A DNA stretch of 64,000 nt from Gammaproteobacteria bacterium (GCA_009846005.1 VXYL01000068.1:2451-66450), one strand, 5' to 3'. Counted from the first letter of the stretch, positions 8,542 to 18,328 are shown. The notes: generated by a model not told the origin, from the sequence alone. Translations and numbers: made by a program.

Positions 8542-10574
8542 GCCGTTGCTCCCTTGCGCCAGTTGGCGAGCCACGCCTGCATGGTACTTGCACTTGGAAT
8601 TGTCGCGCGGCCCAGAGCGCCGGCTGCAGCGTCCCGTGCGTTGCCTAGGGCCAGTCCTCCGACGTTGGCAGCCCACGACTCGACGAGAAGCAGCACGGCG
8701 GCCAAGGCCAGCAACCAAGGCGCCAGTGGCTGCCACACCGGTTCGGCGGCTTCGCTATCGACGCCCTTGTGGACCTGCGTCGCTCCGCCCGGCGCGCTTT
8801 CCGTCGCAGCCTGCCAGCGCTCAAGCAGTTCGTTCGAAACGCTCCTGAGGTCGGCCTCCCGGGGATCGGCGTTCACGGCCATCCATACCTCGCGACCCGG
8901 GGTGCGCACGGTGTAGAAGCCCGGCCGGGGAATCCTTGCGATCGGTCGGGTCGCGGTGCTGCCGAGAGCCAGGACGCGTTGGTCATCGGCATCGAAGATC
9001 TGCGCCGAACTCGCGGGCACCACAATCGGCTGCCCCGCCGTGGCGGCCAGCGGCAGGTTTTGGGCGAGGTAGTCGACTGCGTATCGGACGAAGCCTACGA
9101 ACGCCGGACGCAGCACCAATGAACTCCAGTCGCGGTCGAGCGCGGTCAGCAGTACGAGGAGACGCCCCTTGCCGATGCGTTTCTCCACAACGAAGGGCGC
9201 ATCTACACCGGCACGTGGTCCGTCGGACTTCGCAGGAGTGAGTGCCAGTATCGTCTCGCCCGGTTGAGCGACCAAGGACAGGGACCGCTCCACGTCGACG
9301 GCGCGGTAGGAGGCCGCCGCAAGTGGATGTTCGGCGTCGACCGCGACCACGCCCCGAACCCCGCTGGCGATGCTGCGGGTCAACGTGGCGGTGCCGAACG
9401 GCAGTACTCCCACTGCCTGCAGTCGAGGACCGGCGATCACCAGTATGCCGCCCCCCTCATCCAGATGTCGTTCGAGCCGCCGCCGCAGGGGTGTTGCGAT
9501 TTCGCCGGGGTCCACGACGATGGCGGCATCCACGGAACGCGGCCAGTCGCTGGCCGTATCGACCTGGATCGGTTCGGCGAGGCCATTGGCTAGGAGCGCC
9601 GCCCGAAGGAAGTTGAGCGCCAGGTTGTCGCCCTCGCCTTGACCTCCCGGGAGAATGGCGACCGTGGTCGCGTCTTCGGCCGGTTGCACGACGCGAAACA
9701 CATCGTCGTCGACGATCGCATCGTTTGCGGCAAGAATCACCTCGAAGCGCACCGCTTCGCGTCCAGGTGCCGGGACGTCGAAACGGGTCACCGCGCCTGG
9801 CACGGTGGCAGCCCTTATACGTCCAACCTCGTTGTCGTTCTGTCGCAGGATGACGTCGACGTCCCTGGCCGCGCCGTGGCCCGCAACAACCACCTCCATT
9901 TGACCGTCCTGCACGGTCGCGGCCTCGATTGTCCAGTTGTCCGCCTCGCCGCCGACACGATGCAGCACCGAGGGCCACTTCATTCCCTCGACGAGAGCGT
10001 TGAATCGTTGCGGGACGGCGCTCGCCTGGAAGTCCGAGACGAGGTGAACCTCCCAGTCGCGCTCCCGGACCGGCAACGAGGCGATGAGGCCGTCGATTCT
10101 CGCGGGCAATCCCGCGAAGTCGAACCTTGCGAAACCGGGCTCCGCCGTGTGCACGTCACCGATAAGGGTCAACCGGTCGCCGCCCAATGCGACGTAGGCG
10201 GCGTCGGCTTCGTTGACGAGGTCGTCTACGACCTGCCTCGCTTGGCGCCAGGCGTCGTCGCGTCGCATCGATAGCGAACCGTCGACGACCACTAGACGTG
10301 TGCGCTCCCGCGTTTCCGAATCCCCTAGGCTCGCGACTTCGAGCACGGGCTCGGCGAACGCCAGGGTAAAGGCGGCGAGCGCGGCTAGACGAAGGGCAAG
10401 CAAGACCTTGTGCGCGAGCGAGCGTCGCGTGCGGACCGGCTCGTCCGTCTCGCGCATCAGCATGAGCGAACTCACGTCCCGCTCTGCCGGTTCGCGTTCG
10501 CTCATACGGTGCAGCCATGCCGGCACGGCAAGGACGGCCAAACCGGCAAGGAACGCACCGGCGAGCAGGCTCAC
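8538..10574 (-). CDS. BatA-type membrane protein with vWA-like domain
   Basis: A 678-residue protein starting with GTG in a GTGA overlap with the DUF58 gene. The N-terminus is the BatA/aerotolerance type: a first hydrophobic helix at about 3-20, a cytoplasmic piece rich in charged residues, and a second helix at about 56-78. A vWA-like domain follows with a MIDAS-style DGSLS at residues 98-102. The middle looks like a glutamine-amidotransferase-like fold used as a binding domain (GGGILVIAGPRL). A last hydrophobic segment (PWLLALAAVLLLVESWAA) lies near the C-terminus. In MoxR systems such proteins are thought to be membrane receptors remodelled or assembled with the AAA+ ATPase. It is translationally coupled to both neighbours. 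Confidence 0.85.
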   Translation of the reverse strand: MSLLAGAFLAGLAVLAVPAWLHRMSEREPAERDVSSLMLMRETDEPVRTRRSLAHKVLLALRLAALAAFTLAFAEPVLEVASLGDSETRERTRLVVVDGSLSMRRDDAWRQARQVVDDLVNEADAAYVALGGDRLTLIGDVHTAEPGFARFDFAGLPARIDGLIASLPVRERDWEVHLVSDFQASAVPQRFNALVEGMKWPSVLHRVGGEADNWTIEAATVQDGQMEVVVAGHGAARDVDVILRQNDNEVGRIRAATVPGAVTRFDVPAPGREAVRFEVILAANDAIVDDDVFRVVQPAEDATTVAILPGGQGEGDNLALNFLRAALLANGLAEPIQVDTASDWPRSVDAAIVVDPGEIATPLRRRLERHLDEGGGILVIAGPRLQAVGVLPFGTATLTRSIASGVRGVVAVDAEHPLAAASYRAVDVERSLSLVAQPGETILALTPAKSDGPRAGVDAPFVVEKRIGKGRLLVLLTALDRDWSSLVLRPAFVGFVRYAVDYLAQNLPLAATAGQPIVVPASSAQIFDADDQRVLALGSTATRPIARIPRPGFYTVRTPGREVWMAVNADPREADLRSVSNELLERWQAATESAPGGATQVHKGVDSEAAEPVWQPLAPWLLALAAVLLLVESWAANVGGLALGNARDAAAGALGRATIPSASTMQAWLANWRKGATA

Positions 10575-11557
10575 GGGCGGCGTACTCGAAACCGGAGATA
10601 CTGTGCAAGCGCCCTGTCGAGGGGTTCGTCGGCGTTGAGGCGGACGTAGTCGGCACCCACGGCCCCGGCTTCCCGCCGCAGCGCCAGTTCGTGCGCGGCC
10701 AGGCGTCGCGGGTAGCGGGACAGCAGGTCGTTCGCGTCGACTTCGATGAAGTCACCCGTTTCCACGTCCCGCAACGTGGCATGGCCTCCTGCGAATGCAC
10801 GCCGGGACCGAGGAACGCCCCGTACCCGGGGCGCACGCTCCGCTTCGTCGAGCAGGTGAAAGAGGATGAGATCGTGGCCTCTCGAACCGAGGATGCGCAG
10901 CGAGCGCCCGAAGTCGGCAGGATCGCAGTAGAAGTCCGAGATGGCGGCGATGATGCCGCGCTTCGGCAAACGGCTTGCCGCTTGGGTAAATGCTTCCAGC
11001 CAGTCCGACCCCCCTTCGGGCTTCAAGTCGTCCAAGCGATGGTAGATCGCCTGAAGGCTTGCCGTGCCGGCCCGCGGCGGCACGTACGCCCGGGGCTCGG
11101 CGTCGAATACCAGGAGTCCCACGGCATCGTGCTGCCGCGCAGCGATGAGCGCGAGGGCGGCGGCGAGATAGGCGGCATAGCGGAGCTTGGTGGGTGCGTC
11201 GGCGGCGTCGAATGCATCCATCGACGCGCTGCCGTCGAGCAGCACCAGGAGTCGGGTGTTGGTCTCACCCTCGAAGAGTTTCAGTAGGGGTCGGTCGGTA
11301 CGCGCATAGGCGTTCCAGTCGACGAAGCGCGGGTCGTCTCCGGGAACGTAGTCGCGGTATTCCGCGAACTCTTGGCTGAATCCGGGCCGGTCGGTGTAGT
11401 GGGCGCCGTGCGATACGCCATCGACGACCGACCGCGCAACCAGCTCGAGCGAACCGAGTTGGGCGAGGAGCGCCGGCGGAATCATCCGCGAAGGAAAGCG
11501 CCGGTTGGTACGCGCGGTCGGGGTTGGTGGGCCTGCCGGGGTGCCCTGTTCGCTCAT
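10571..11557 (-). CDS. DUF58 protein (vWA-like partner of MoxR)
   Basis: A 328-residue DUF58 family member. The family signature is clear: a YRDYVPGDDPRFVDWNAYAR block at residues 68-86 followed by a vWA-like strand LLDGSASM with MIDAS residues D108, S110 and S112. DUF58 proteins are almost always encoded next to MoxR ATPases and are thought to be their cytoplasmic substrates or adaptors; direct biochemistry is limited. It starts with ATG at 11557, overlapping the MoxR stop codon (ATGA), so it is translationally coupled. Its C-terminus overlaps the BatA-type gene by GTGA. Confidence 0.9.
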   Translation of the reverse strand: MSEQGTPAGPPTPTARTNRRFPSRMIPPALLAQLGSLELVARSVVDGVSHGAHYTDRPGFSQEFAEYRDYVPGDDPRFVDWNAYARTDRPLLKLFEGETNTRLLVLLDGSASMDAFDAADAPTKLRYAAYLAAALALIAARQHDAVGLLVFDAEPRAYVPPRAGTASLQAIYHRLDDLKPEGGSDWLEAFTQAASRLPKRGIIAAISDFYCDPADFGRSLRILGSRGHDLILFHLLDEAERAPRVRGVPRSRRAFAGGHATLRDVETGDFIEVDANDLLSRYPRRLAAHELALRREAGAVGADYVRLNADEPLDRALAQYLRFRVRRP

Positions 11558-12663
11558 GCCGCGGCGCTCTCTCGCGTCGAATCGGGGCTCGCAGTGTGGT
11601 CGGCGTCGAAGGCTCTTGTGCCGGGTTCGGGTACCCGACGTGTCAGATCGTCGATGATGTCCTCCACCGACATCCCGTCGGACTCCGCCAGGTAGTTGGC
11701 TTGCAGGCGGTGCCGGAGTACGGGCGCGGCCAATGCCTGGATGTCGTGCACGGTTACGTGGTAGCGACCGGCTAGTAGCGCGCGCGCCCGGGCGCCGAGG
11801 CAGAGATAGATGGCGGCGCGTACGCTTGCACCATAGCGCAGGTACTTGTCGACCAGGGCCGGCGCGTTGGCGCCGCCGGGGCGCGTGGCTCGGACGAGGT
11901 TGACGGCGTAGCGGGTTACATCGTCGGAGACGGGCACCTCGCGAACCAGGCGCTGGTAGTCGAGGATCGCCTTGGCATCCGTTCGGGCGGAGACTTCCTC
12001 ATCCACGATGCCGAGCACATTGCGCTCAACCACCGCCACTTCCTCGCTGGCGTCCAAGTAGTCCAGCAGCACGTTGAACACGAACCGGTCGAGTTGCGCC
12101 TCGGGCAAGGGATAGGTGCCTTCGAGCTCGATCGGGTTCTGCGTCGCCAGCACCACGAACGGCCCGTCGAGCTCGTAGGTCTTGCCGCGCGCGGTGACGC
12201 GCAGTTCCTGCATCGCTTCGAGCAGGGCGGACTGGGTCTTCGGCGGCGTCCGATTGATCTCGTCCGCGAGCAGAACCTGCGCGAATATCGGCCCGGGTTC
12301 AAACCGCCAACGGCGTGCGCCGGAGGCTGGATCCTCGTCGAGGATGTCGGTTCCCGTGACGTCCGTGGGCATCAGGTCCGGCGTGAACTGGATGCGCTTG
12401 AAGTCGAGTCCCAGGGCTTGAGCCAGGGTGCGCACCATGAGCGTCTTGGCGGTTCCCGGCAGTCCCGTGATCAAGCAGTGGCCACCGATGAGCACGGAGA
12501 TCAGCAACTGCTCGATGATCGCCTCCTGCCCCACGACAATGCGCCCGAGCGCTTCCCGGATGGCGTTCATGGTGGCGTGGAAATGGACCACGACCTCCTC
12601 GGGCACGACCTCCTCCGGTGGGGTGCCGGCAGTCGATGGGTCGTCGGATTGCGAATCGGTCAT
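11554..12663 (-). CDS. MoxR-family AAA+ ATPase
   Basis: A 369-residue MoxR AAA+ ATPase. The Walker A motif GLPGTAKT is at residues 67-74 and Walker B (VLLADEINR, with D134 and E135) follows. The MoxR-typical sensor region ATQNPIELEGTYPLPEAQLDRF is present with its Asp-Arg finger. The N-terminal 25 residues are acidic and probably disordered. MoxR proteins act as chaperone-like motors that work on vWA-domain partners, four of which (DUF58, two vWA membrane proteins and possibly DUF4159) are encoded in this operon. It starts with ATG, overlapping the stop of the TPR-protease gene. It is probably the engine of the eight-gene system. Confidence 0.95.
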   Translation of the reverse strand: MTDSQSDDPSTAGTPPEEVVPEEVVVHFHATMNAIREALGRIVVGQEAIIEQLLISVLIGGHCLITGLPGTAKTLMVRTLAQALGLDFKRIQFTPDLMPTDVTGTDILDEDPASGARRWRFEPGPIFAQVLLADEINRTPPKTQSALLEAMQELRVTARGKTYELDGPFVVLATQNPIELEGTYPLPEAQLDRFVFNVLLDYLDASEEVAVVERNVLGIVDEEVSARTDAKAILDYQRLVREVPVSDDVTRYAVNLVRATRPGGANAPALVDKYLRYGASVRAAIYLCLGARARALLAGRYHVTVHDIQALAAPVLRHRLQANYLAESDGMSVEDIIDDLTRRVPEPGTRAFDADHTASPDSTRESAAA

Positions 12664-14951
12664 TGATTGATCTCGAGCAAGAGCGACAGGGCATCCGCAA
12701 AGCGTGGCGCGATCTCCAGCGCAAGCAGTACGTGGCGGCGCGCGTCTTCGGGTTCGTTCAGCCTATGGTACGCCCGCGCGAGGCGATAGTGGGCGTCGGC
12801 GGCGTCGTGCGGTTTCAGGGACTTCGCCGCGAGATACTCCCGCAAGGCCTCGCGGGGTTTCCCGAACGCGAGAAGGTCGTCGCCGAACCGCATTCGCCCT
12901 TCGATTGATAGGGGAGTTGTCAGCGCAAGCGACCGGCGCACTGCCAACGCATCTCCGGGGCGTTGTGCTTCAGCCAACCCGTCCGCCAGACGCGCAAGCG
13001 CCGCGGGGGAACGGCCGCCGGCGCGCCAGTAGGTCGTTAGCGCATCCAAGGCCGCGGATTGATCGCCTTGGCGCGCCTCCGCCCGGGCAAGCAACGGGTA
13101 CGGACTTGGTTCGGCGATGGCGTTCGGATAGCTGGCGATGGCACGACGAGCGGCTTGGGCGGCAACCGCCCACTCCCCTGTCGACGCGGAATCAACCGCC
13201 TCCTGCATGGCCGCTGCGAACGCGGCCGGGTCGATACCGGCAAAGCGTTCATCAAGGTATGCGCGAAACGCCTCATCGACCGCCCGGTGGGGAATCTGCA
13301 GCGCAGCTTCCACGGCGTCGACCGTATCCATGCCGTCTCGGTAGGCGGCTAGAATCCGCGACAGGGCCGCCTGGCCATGGGCTTCCCCGATGAACTCGCA
13401 CAGGAGTCCGGCCTGGTTGTAGGACACCATGATCTGGCCCGGATGCCGAGGGCGGATGAATCCCTCGTCGAGAACGGCAACGGGCAGCATTTCGGCTTCG
13501 CGGTGCGCTTCGACGACGGCGAGCGGCACGGCGCGGTGTCTGGCGGCACCCACCGCTGCGTCCACTGGCTGGAGTCTGCTCGGGCCCGTCCTCCACTCCT
13601 CGAATACCGAAACGCCTTCGCTGAACCAGCGCGAAACGAGGTTGTTGGTAGCACCCAAGGTGACGACATGGGCGATTTCGTGCCAAAGCGCACTCGCCCA
13701 GTCGAATCCTTCGTCGATGCTTCGCGCGGATGGACTGTCCATGAGAACGACGTCGCCAAACGCGACACCGAGCACACCGATTCCCGGCAGACCCGAGGTG
13801 CGTACCGCGAAGTCCTGGTGCCGGGGATAGAGTTCGACCACCACCGGATAGTCGGGTACGAAACCGTAGCGCTCGCCCACGGTTTTCACGGCATCCGTCA
13901 CTAGGTTTCTTACGTAGCCGGACAGTGCCCCGGCCTCATCCGGATGGATGCGTAGGATTACCTCGTCATCGGCCAGCGCATCCCAGCCGTGGAGGCTGTC
14001 CAGAAGGCGCAACGTATTCACGACTTCGACGTTGTACGGATCGCCGTCGTGTGCCTTGGCAAGGGTAGCGCGACCCTCGTCGAACCGGTTGACGCGAAGC
14101 AGGTTGATGCCAAGCGTGGCGTGGGCGCTCCACAGTTGGGGGTCGATCTCGACGGCGCGTTCGAGTTGGGCGATGGCCTCCCGGTAGCGGCGCGTGATGA
14201 TGTAGAAATGGGCCACGGTCTCGAACAGCTCGCCGTAGCCGGGATGGATCTCCAGTGCCTTGGCTTCCCATGCGCTCGGCGCCGACCCAAGCATGTGGTC
14301 CAGGGCCGCGGCCAAGGCCATTGCCTCAAGCCGGAGCAGGGCATCTTCGGCGGCTAGGGGCTGGCGAAGCGACTGTCTTGCAGCCTCGATGTCGCCCACC
14401 TCTAGGGCAAGCCGCGCGTGCAGCAGCTTCGCCTCGATGTTGTCGGGGGCCTCGGCGAGCACGGCGTCCACGATTTGCTTGGCGCGGGCTTCGAAACGGC
14501 CGAGCGCGACGCGTGCGAGTCCAAGCTTGGCCGGGACGTTGTCGGCGTCGATCGCCAGCGCCTCCGAGAACAGCGTTTCTGCATCGGCCACTTGGTAGGT
14601 CGACAGAAATAGTTCGCCCCAGCGCACCCGTACGTTGGCGTCGTTCGGTGACGCCTGCGCGGCACGTCGAAATGCGCCGTTCGCAACCTGGATCTCGCCC
14701 AATGCCCAGGCCGCCTCGGCGCGCAGCGCGGGCGATGGGTCCGTCAAGTAGCCACGGAAGCAGTCGCGAGCGTCATCGCGGTTGGAGATCTCGAGCATGC
14801 GGCATTGGGCGAGTGGGTCTCCGTGCGCCGATACGGCCACGAACCCGGCCACAAGACCGAAGCCGACACGGCGCAGGAATCCGTGGAACTTGCCGCCGGC
14901 CCGGCTTGGAAGCGGTCCCAGGCCAGGTAACCGGCGTGCGCTGCGGATCAC
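12660..14951 (-). CDS. TPR protein with embedded HExxH (peptidase_MA-like) domain
   Basis: A 763-residue protein with an N-terminal hydrophobic segment (VGFGLVAGFVAVSAHG, about 31-46) indicating export or membrane anchoring. TPR-like helical pairs fill residues about 50-330, then a gluzincin-like domain with LWHEIAHVV (H424, E425, H428) and a candidate third ligand, E445, in RWFSEGV, then more TPR-like helices to the end. This layout fits the peptidase_MA-like family; activity is predicted, not shown. The start is GTG in a GTGA overlap with the upstream caspase-like gene, and the stop overlaps MoxR. Placement between a caspase-like protein and MoxR suggests an envelope scaffold with proteolytic ability. 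Confidence 0.85.
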   Translation of the reverse strand: MIRSARRLPGLGPLPSRAGGKFHGFLRRVGFGLVAGFVAVSAHGDPLAQCRMLEISNRDDARDCFRGYLTDPSPALRAEAAWALGEIQVANGAFRRAAQASPNDANVRVRWGELFLSTYQVADAETLFSEALAIDADNVPAKLGLARVALGRFEARAKQIVDAVLAEAPDNIEAKLLHARLALEVGDIEAARQSLRQPLAAEDALLRLEAMALAAALDHMLGSAPSAWEAKALEIHPGYGELFETVAHFYIITRRYREAIAQLERAVEIDPQLWSAHATLGINLLRVNRFDEGRATLAKAHDGDPYNVEVVNTLRLLDSLHGWDALADDEVILRIHPDEAGALSGYVRNLVTDAVKTVGERYGFVPDYPVVVELYPRHQDFAVRTSGLPGIGVLGVAFGDVVLMDSPSARSIDEGFDWASALWHEIAHVVTLGATNNLVSRWFSEGVSVFEEWRTGPSRLQPVDAAVGAARHRAVPLAVVEAHREAEMLPVAVLDEGFIRPRHPGQIMVSYNQAGLLCEFIGEAHGQAALSRILAAYRDGMDTVDAVEAALQIPHRAVDEAFRAYLDERFAGIDPAAFAAAMQEAVDSASTGEWAVAAQAARRAIASYPNAIAEPSPYPLLARAEARQGDQSAALDALTTYWRAGGRSPAALARLADGLAEAQRPGDALAVRRSLALTTPLSIEGRMRFGDDLLAFGKPREALREYLAAKSLKPHDAADAHYRLARAYHRLNEPEDARRHVLLALEIAPRFADALSLLLEINQ

Positions 14952-15943
14952 CGCTTGGCATCCTCCTGGAATGGCGCGATTGGGTCCGCGCTGGACGGGT
15001 CTTGTCGGTTCGCCCTCAACTCCTGATCCACCTTGGCGAGTTCCAGGAGGAGTTCCTGCAGCTTCTCGAAGTAGTCGTCGTCGGTGAGCACACGTCGGTC
15101 GGCCCTGAGCGCATCGATGGCGGCCGTGAGTTCGTCGACACGACTCACAAGGTGGACGGAAGCGGGTTCGAGGGGTTCCTCGGGGGTGGTACGGGCGAGG
15201 ATGAACGCCTCGGCATCGCCTTCCAGTCGCGGGTGTTCGGTTGCGATGCGTTGTTGATCTTCGTAGTAGCTGGCTACCGCGCGCTCGGCGAACCGGAACG
15301 CCTCGTCGGCGGAAATCCGTTCGTCCTTGTCGAGGTCCGCCGCAGGGGCGTCGAGGGCCTCTGCCCAGAATCCGCCGAACAGGCTGGCGTTGCGCTCGCG
15401 GCCATGGCGGGTGGCCGTGATGACGGCGCGACCGTCGTGCCGGAGGCGTTCCTGGGCGGCACCGCTAGCGCTCGTGGCGATGACGGCGAGTTGTCGCTTC
15501 GCGGTCACGGGCTTGAGCCAAGCGGCGAGATCCGCCGCGGTGGGATCCGGACCGGGAACGTTGAATCGATAGTGTTCGCCGTCGAATGTCCCGTGGCCGA
15601 TGAGCTGCACCACGAAGGCGTCGGTCTCTGTCGATTCCCTGGCGATTGCGCCGATGGCGTTGCGGATCGCCTCCCGCCCGGCGGCCTCTTCCTTGAGTAG
15701 CGTGACCGTTGCCCCGGCGGCTTCGGCGTGCCGTGCGCAAGCGTCCCCCTGCAGGGCGAATGCCCGGGCGTAGTCGGGTTCGCCGCCGAGCCCCGTGACA
15801 ACGAGCACTCGTGTTTGCGACTGAACCATTGCCTCGGCGGGGCTGCCATCCGGGGCTTCAATCTCGTCGGCTCGGCCAGGGCTCGCGACGATTGCCGTCG
15901 CCGTGGCGAGCGCTGTGACCGCGTGGCGTGTGCGTCGGGTCAT
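14948..15943 (-). CDS. Caspase/C13-like exported protein with Ser in the Cys position
   Basis: A 331-residue protein from the ATG at 15943, which gives a signal peptide (hydrophobic AVTALATATAIVASPGRA). A longer ORF to 16117 would place this signal internally, so I reject that start. The body resembles clan CD cysteine peptidases: strand VVQLIGHGTFDG with H117 as the expected catalytic His, then LAVIATSASGAA, where the nucleophile position appears to be S158, not Cys. A complete EF-hand loop occupies residues 203-214 (D203, D205, D207, I210, E214). The C-terminus (about 265-331) is helical and charged. It may be a pseudoprotease, a Ser variant, or a Ca-regulated binding protein. It sits 89 bp after the vWA gene and overlaps the TPR gene. 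Confidence 0.7.
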   Translation of the reverse strand: MTRRTRHAVTALATATAIVASPGRADEIEAPDGSPAEAMVQSQTRVLVVTGLGGEPDYARAFALQGDACARHAEAAGATVTLLKEEAAGREAIRNAIGAIARESTETDAFVVQLIGHGTFDGEHYRFNVPGPDPTAADLAAWLKPVTAKRQLAVIATSASGAAQERLRHDGRAVITATRHGRERNASLFGGFWAEALDAPAADLDKDERISADEAFRFAERAVASYYEDQQRIATEHPRLEGDAEAFILARTTPEEPLEPASVHLVSRVDELTAAIDALRADRRVLTDDDYFEKLQELLLELAKVDQELRANRQDPSSADPIAPFQEDAKR

Positions 15944-16032
15944 GGCGTGGTCTTGACCGGGAGTCCTCGAGGCGGTTGAAAGGCGAGTCTGTCGATTCGC
16001 GTGACGCCCGGCAAGTGCGCGCGTACACCCGG

Positions 16033-18318
16033 TCAGATTCCGCCCCAGTATCGGCGCAGCGCCCACTCGGTGCATTTGAGCAGCACCAGCAGCAAGAACA
16101 GGAACGGCGCGTTCCACAGCGGAAGTTGCTGCCGCTCGTGGATTCCGGCACTACTGAAGGCGAGCGCCTCAACCAGCCCCGAGAGGTCGTCCGCACGCCA
16201 ATAGCCTCCTCCGGTGGCTTGGGCAATGCGCCTCAACAAGGGCTCGTTCAGGGCTGCCCCGAACTGTTCGCGGTTGGCTTCCCCAACCCGGGCCAGAGCT
16301 GCCAGCGCGTCGGGGCGAGGGCCTTCCGACATGGCGGGATGCCCGGCGAGCCCGGCCACTTCGACCCGGTATATGCCCGGCGTGGTGGCCGGTATGGTCT
16401 CGCCGTAGGCGTTTTGCCCTGCGATGCGAGGCAGCGCGACGTCGTACGACTCGCCGTCGGGAGCGGTCACCTGGACGGAGACGGCGGTGTCGGTCAGGGG
16501 TTCGAAACGCGGATTCTTCAAGGCTACCCGCACGTCGAGGCTGTCGCCGTCGGCGACCAAAGACAGACGTCGGCGAGGCTGGGCCGCGCCGGCGAAGTGG
16601 CGAATCAGGTGGCGCCAGAACAGCGAATGCCGCGTGTCGTCCGGTGGCGTTCGCATCCGCCACCGCCAGGTGGACGCCGTCGCGAGTACGGCGGTTCGAC
16701 CGTAGCCGTAGGGTTGGGTGACAAGGAGCGGTTTCGCCGCGCTTCCCCGTACCACGACGTCGGCGCCCCGGCGTTCGACACCGCCCCCCGCCTCGAGAAT
16801 CACCGTGGCACCGGCCTTGGGCGTCCCGAGGGTCTGATAGTCGGCGAGCATCGGAAGCGTCGCCCAGCTCCGCTCGCGGGATTCGGAACCGCCGATGTCG
16901 GTCAGTACGGACCGCGTCCCGGCATCGGTAGGGTGTGCGGCGTAGTTGCCGCGCACGTATGTCGAGTTGGTGCCGGGCCGGGCGATCGTGACCGGCAAAG
17001 CCTCGGCCAGCGGCTTCACGTCCCAACCGCCGTTGTCCAATGCATGGCGACCTGCCATGGCGAGGAGACCGCCGCCGCGGTCGGCGACGAAGCGGGCAAG
17101 CCATTCGTGCTCCTCGTCGTCGAGAGACGTGGCCGGAAGGCTGCCGATGATGACCATGTGGTAACGGTAGAGGGCTTCCAAGGAGCTCGGAAAGCCATCG
17201 GCCAATTCGTCGGGATCCGATGTTCCCTGGCGGTAGGTCTTGCGCGGCGTGGTTCGGAGCCAGCTGACAAGCTCGATGTCGTCGTCCTCGGCTGCGGCAC
17301 GGCGGATGAATTTGAACTCCCAGCGCGGTTCGCCTTCGAGGTAGAGCACCCGGTACCGGTACCGGTCGACTTCGAGTAGAGAGGATTGCCGGTCGTTGCC
17401 CGGTAGGGGGTCTTCCGACGGCCCCGCCAACGCCACCGTGATCTCCTTGAGACCAGGCCCCCCGCTGGGGAAGACAACGTCCGTGCTGACAGTCGTTGCC
17501 GATGCGTCGAGTGTGATGGATTCGGCGGCAAGAACGGACTCGCCGTCGAGGACGCGCAGGCGAATCTCCTGGGCCGAGTCGCGTGACGCCGAGTGGCGGA
17601 TCACGAGACGCGCTGCGATTTGCGTGTTCGGGCTCGCGCGCGAGGGTAGAACGAGTTCGGCGAGCTCCACGTCCCCCGGGATGTTCTCCTGGCCGACCCC
17701 CACCGCATGAACGGGAATGCCGGTATCGGCAAGCGATTCCCAACCGAGGCTGCCGCCGTTGTGGGCGCCGTCCGTGATGACAATGACGGCGGCGAGCGCA
17801 CCTTGGTCGAAGTGCGTTGCAAGGTCGGCGATCGACTCCAAGAGACGTGACCGGTCGCCGTCGGCCCGAACGTCACGAACGGCGTCGGTTTGCCGGAGAT
17901 TGTCGTCGAATTGGAACAAGGCGACCGTGGAACCGCCGCTAGCCGTCGCGATCTCGTCGCCGATCAAGCGTTTCGCGACATCCATGCGGCTCGCCCCGTC
18001 AACCCCCGCGGGCAAGGCCATGCTTGCGGACGAGTCGACGAGTACTGCGATTGTGTTTACGCCCGGCGCGAGACGGGTCACTTGGAGCACGGGCTCGGCG
18101 ATCAGCGTCAGCAGCACCGCGATGGCCGCGATCTGCAGCAGGTGGACGGTCGCCCGCCGAAGCATCGAGAAGCGTGCCGCGCGTCGACCGAAGACGATGC
18201 CGAGGGTCAACAGAACGGCGGCAGCCCCCCACCACAACACGCCGAAGTCGCCCGCGAGGCCAAGTTCGCCCTGCGCGTACGCTTCGCGCGGGTACTTGAA
18301 CAGCCACTCGAACCACAT
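16033..18318 (-). CDS. vWA / glutamine-amidotransferase-like membrane protein
   Basis: A 761-residue integral membrane protein. Hydrophobic segments at about 25-42 and 60-75 precede a vWA domain with MIDAS motif DSSAS at residues 95-99. A long periplasmic-type region follows with a beta-rich part and a GATase1-like fold (GGGLLAMAGRHALDNGG). A final helix (NAPFLFLLLVLLKCTEWALRR) sits at the C-terminus. Proteins of this architecture recur in MoxR/DUF4159/DUF58 clusters. It begins 10 bp after the DUF4159 stop, so the two are co-transcribed. The probable role is a second membrane receptor for the MoxR machinery, beside the BatA-type protein; this is inference from context. Confidence 0.85.
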   Translation of the reverse strand: MWFEWLFKYPREAYAQGELGLAGDFGVLWWGAAAVLLTLGIVFGRRAARFSMLRRATVHLLQIAAIAVLLTLIAEPVLQVTRLAPGVNTIAVLVDSSASMALPAGVDGASRMDVAKRLIGDEIATASGGSTVALFQFDDNLRQTDAVRDVRADGDRSRLLESIADLATHFDQGALAAVIVITDGAHNGGSLGWESLADTGIPVHAVGVGQENIPGDVELAELVLPSRASPNTQIAARLVIRHSASRDSAQEIRLRVLDGESVLAAESITLDASATTVSTDVVFPSGGPGLKEITVALAGPSEDPLPGNDRQSSLLEVDRYRYRVLYLEGEPRWEFKFIRRAAAEDDDIELVSWLRTTPRKTYRQGTSDPDELADGFPSSLEALYRYHMVIIGSLPATSLDDEEHEWLARFVADRGGGLLAMAGRHALDNGGWDVKPLAEALPVTIARPGTNSTYVRGNYAAHPTDAGTRSVLTDIGGSESRERSWATLPMLADYQTLGTPKAGATVILEAGGGVERRGADVVVRGSAAKPLLVTQPYGYGRTAVLATASTWRWRMRTPPDDTRHSLFWRHLIRHFAGAAQPRRRLSLVADGDSLDVRVALKNPRFEPLTDTAVSVQVTAPDGESYDVALPRIAGQNAYGETIPATTPGIYRVEVAGLAGHPAMSEGPRPDALAALARVGEANREQFGAALNEPLLRRIAQATGGGYWRADDLSGLVEALAFSSAGIHERQQLPLWNAPFLFLLLVLLKCTEWALRRYWGGI

Positions 18319-18328
18319 CGCGGGGCCG

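Noticed and set aside
15928-17379. 483-residue plus-strand frame over the vWA membrane gene
   Set aside because: The opposite strand encodes transmembrane helices and a MIDAS motif; this frame is Arg/Gly/Val-rich with no motif.
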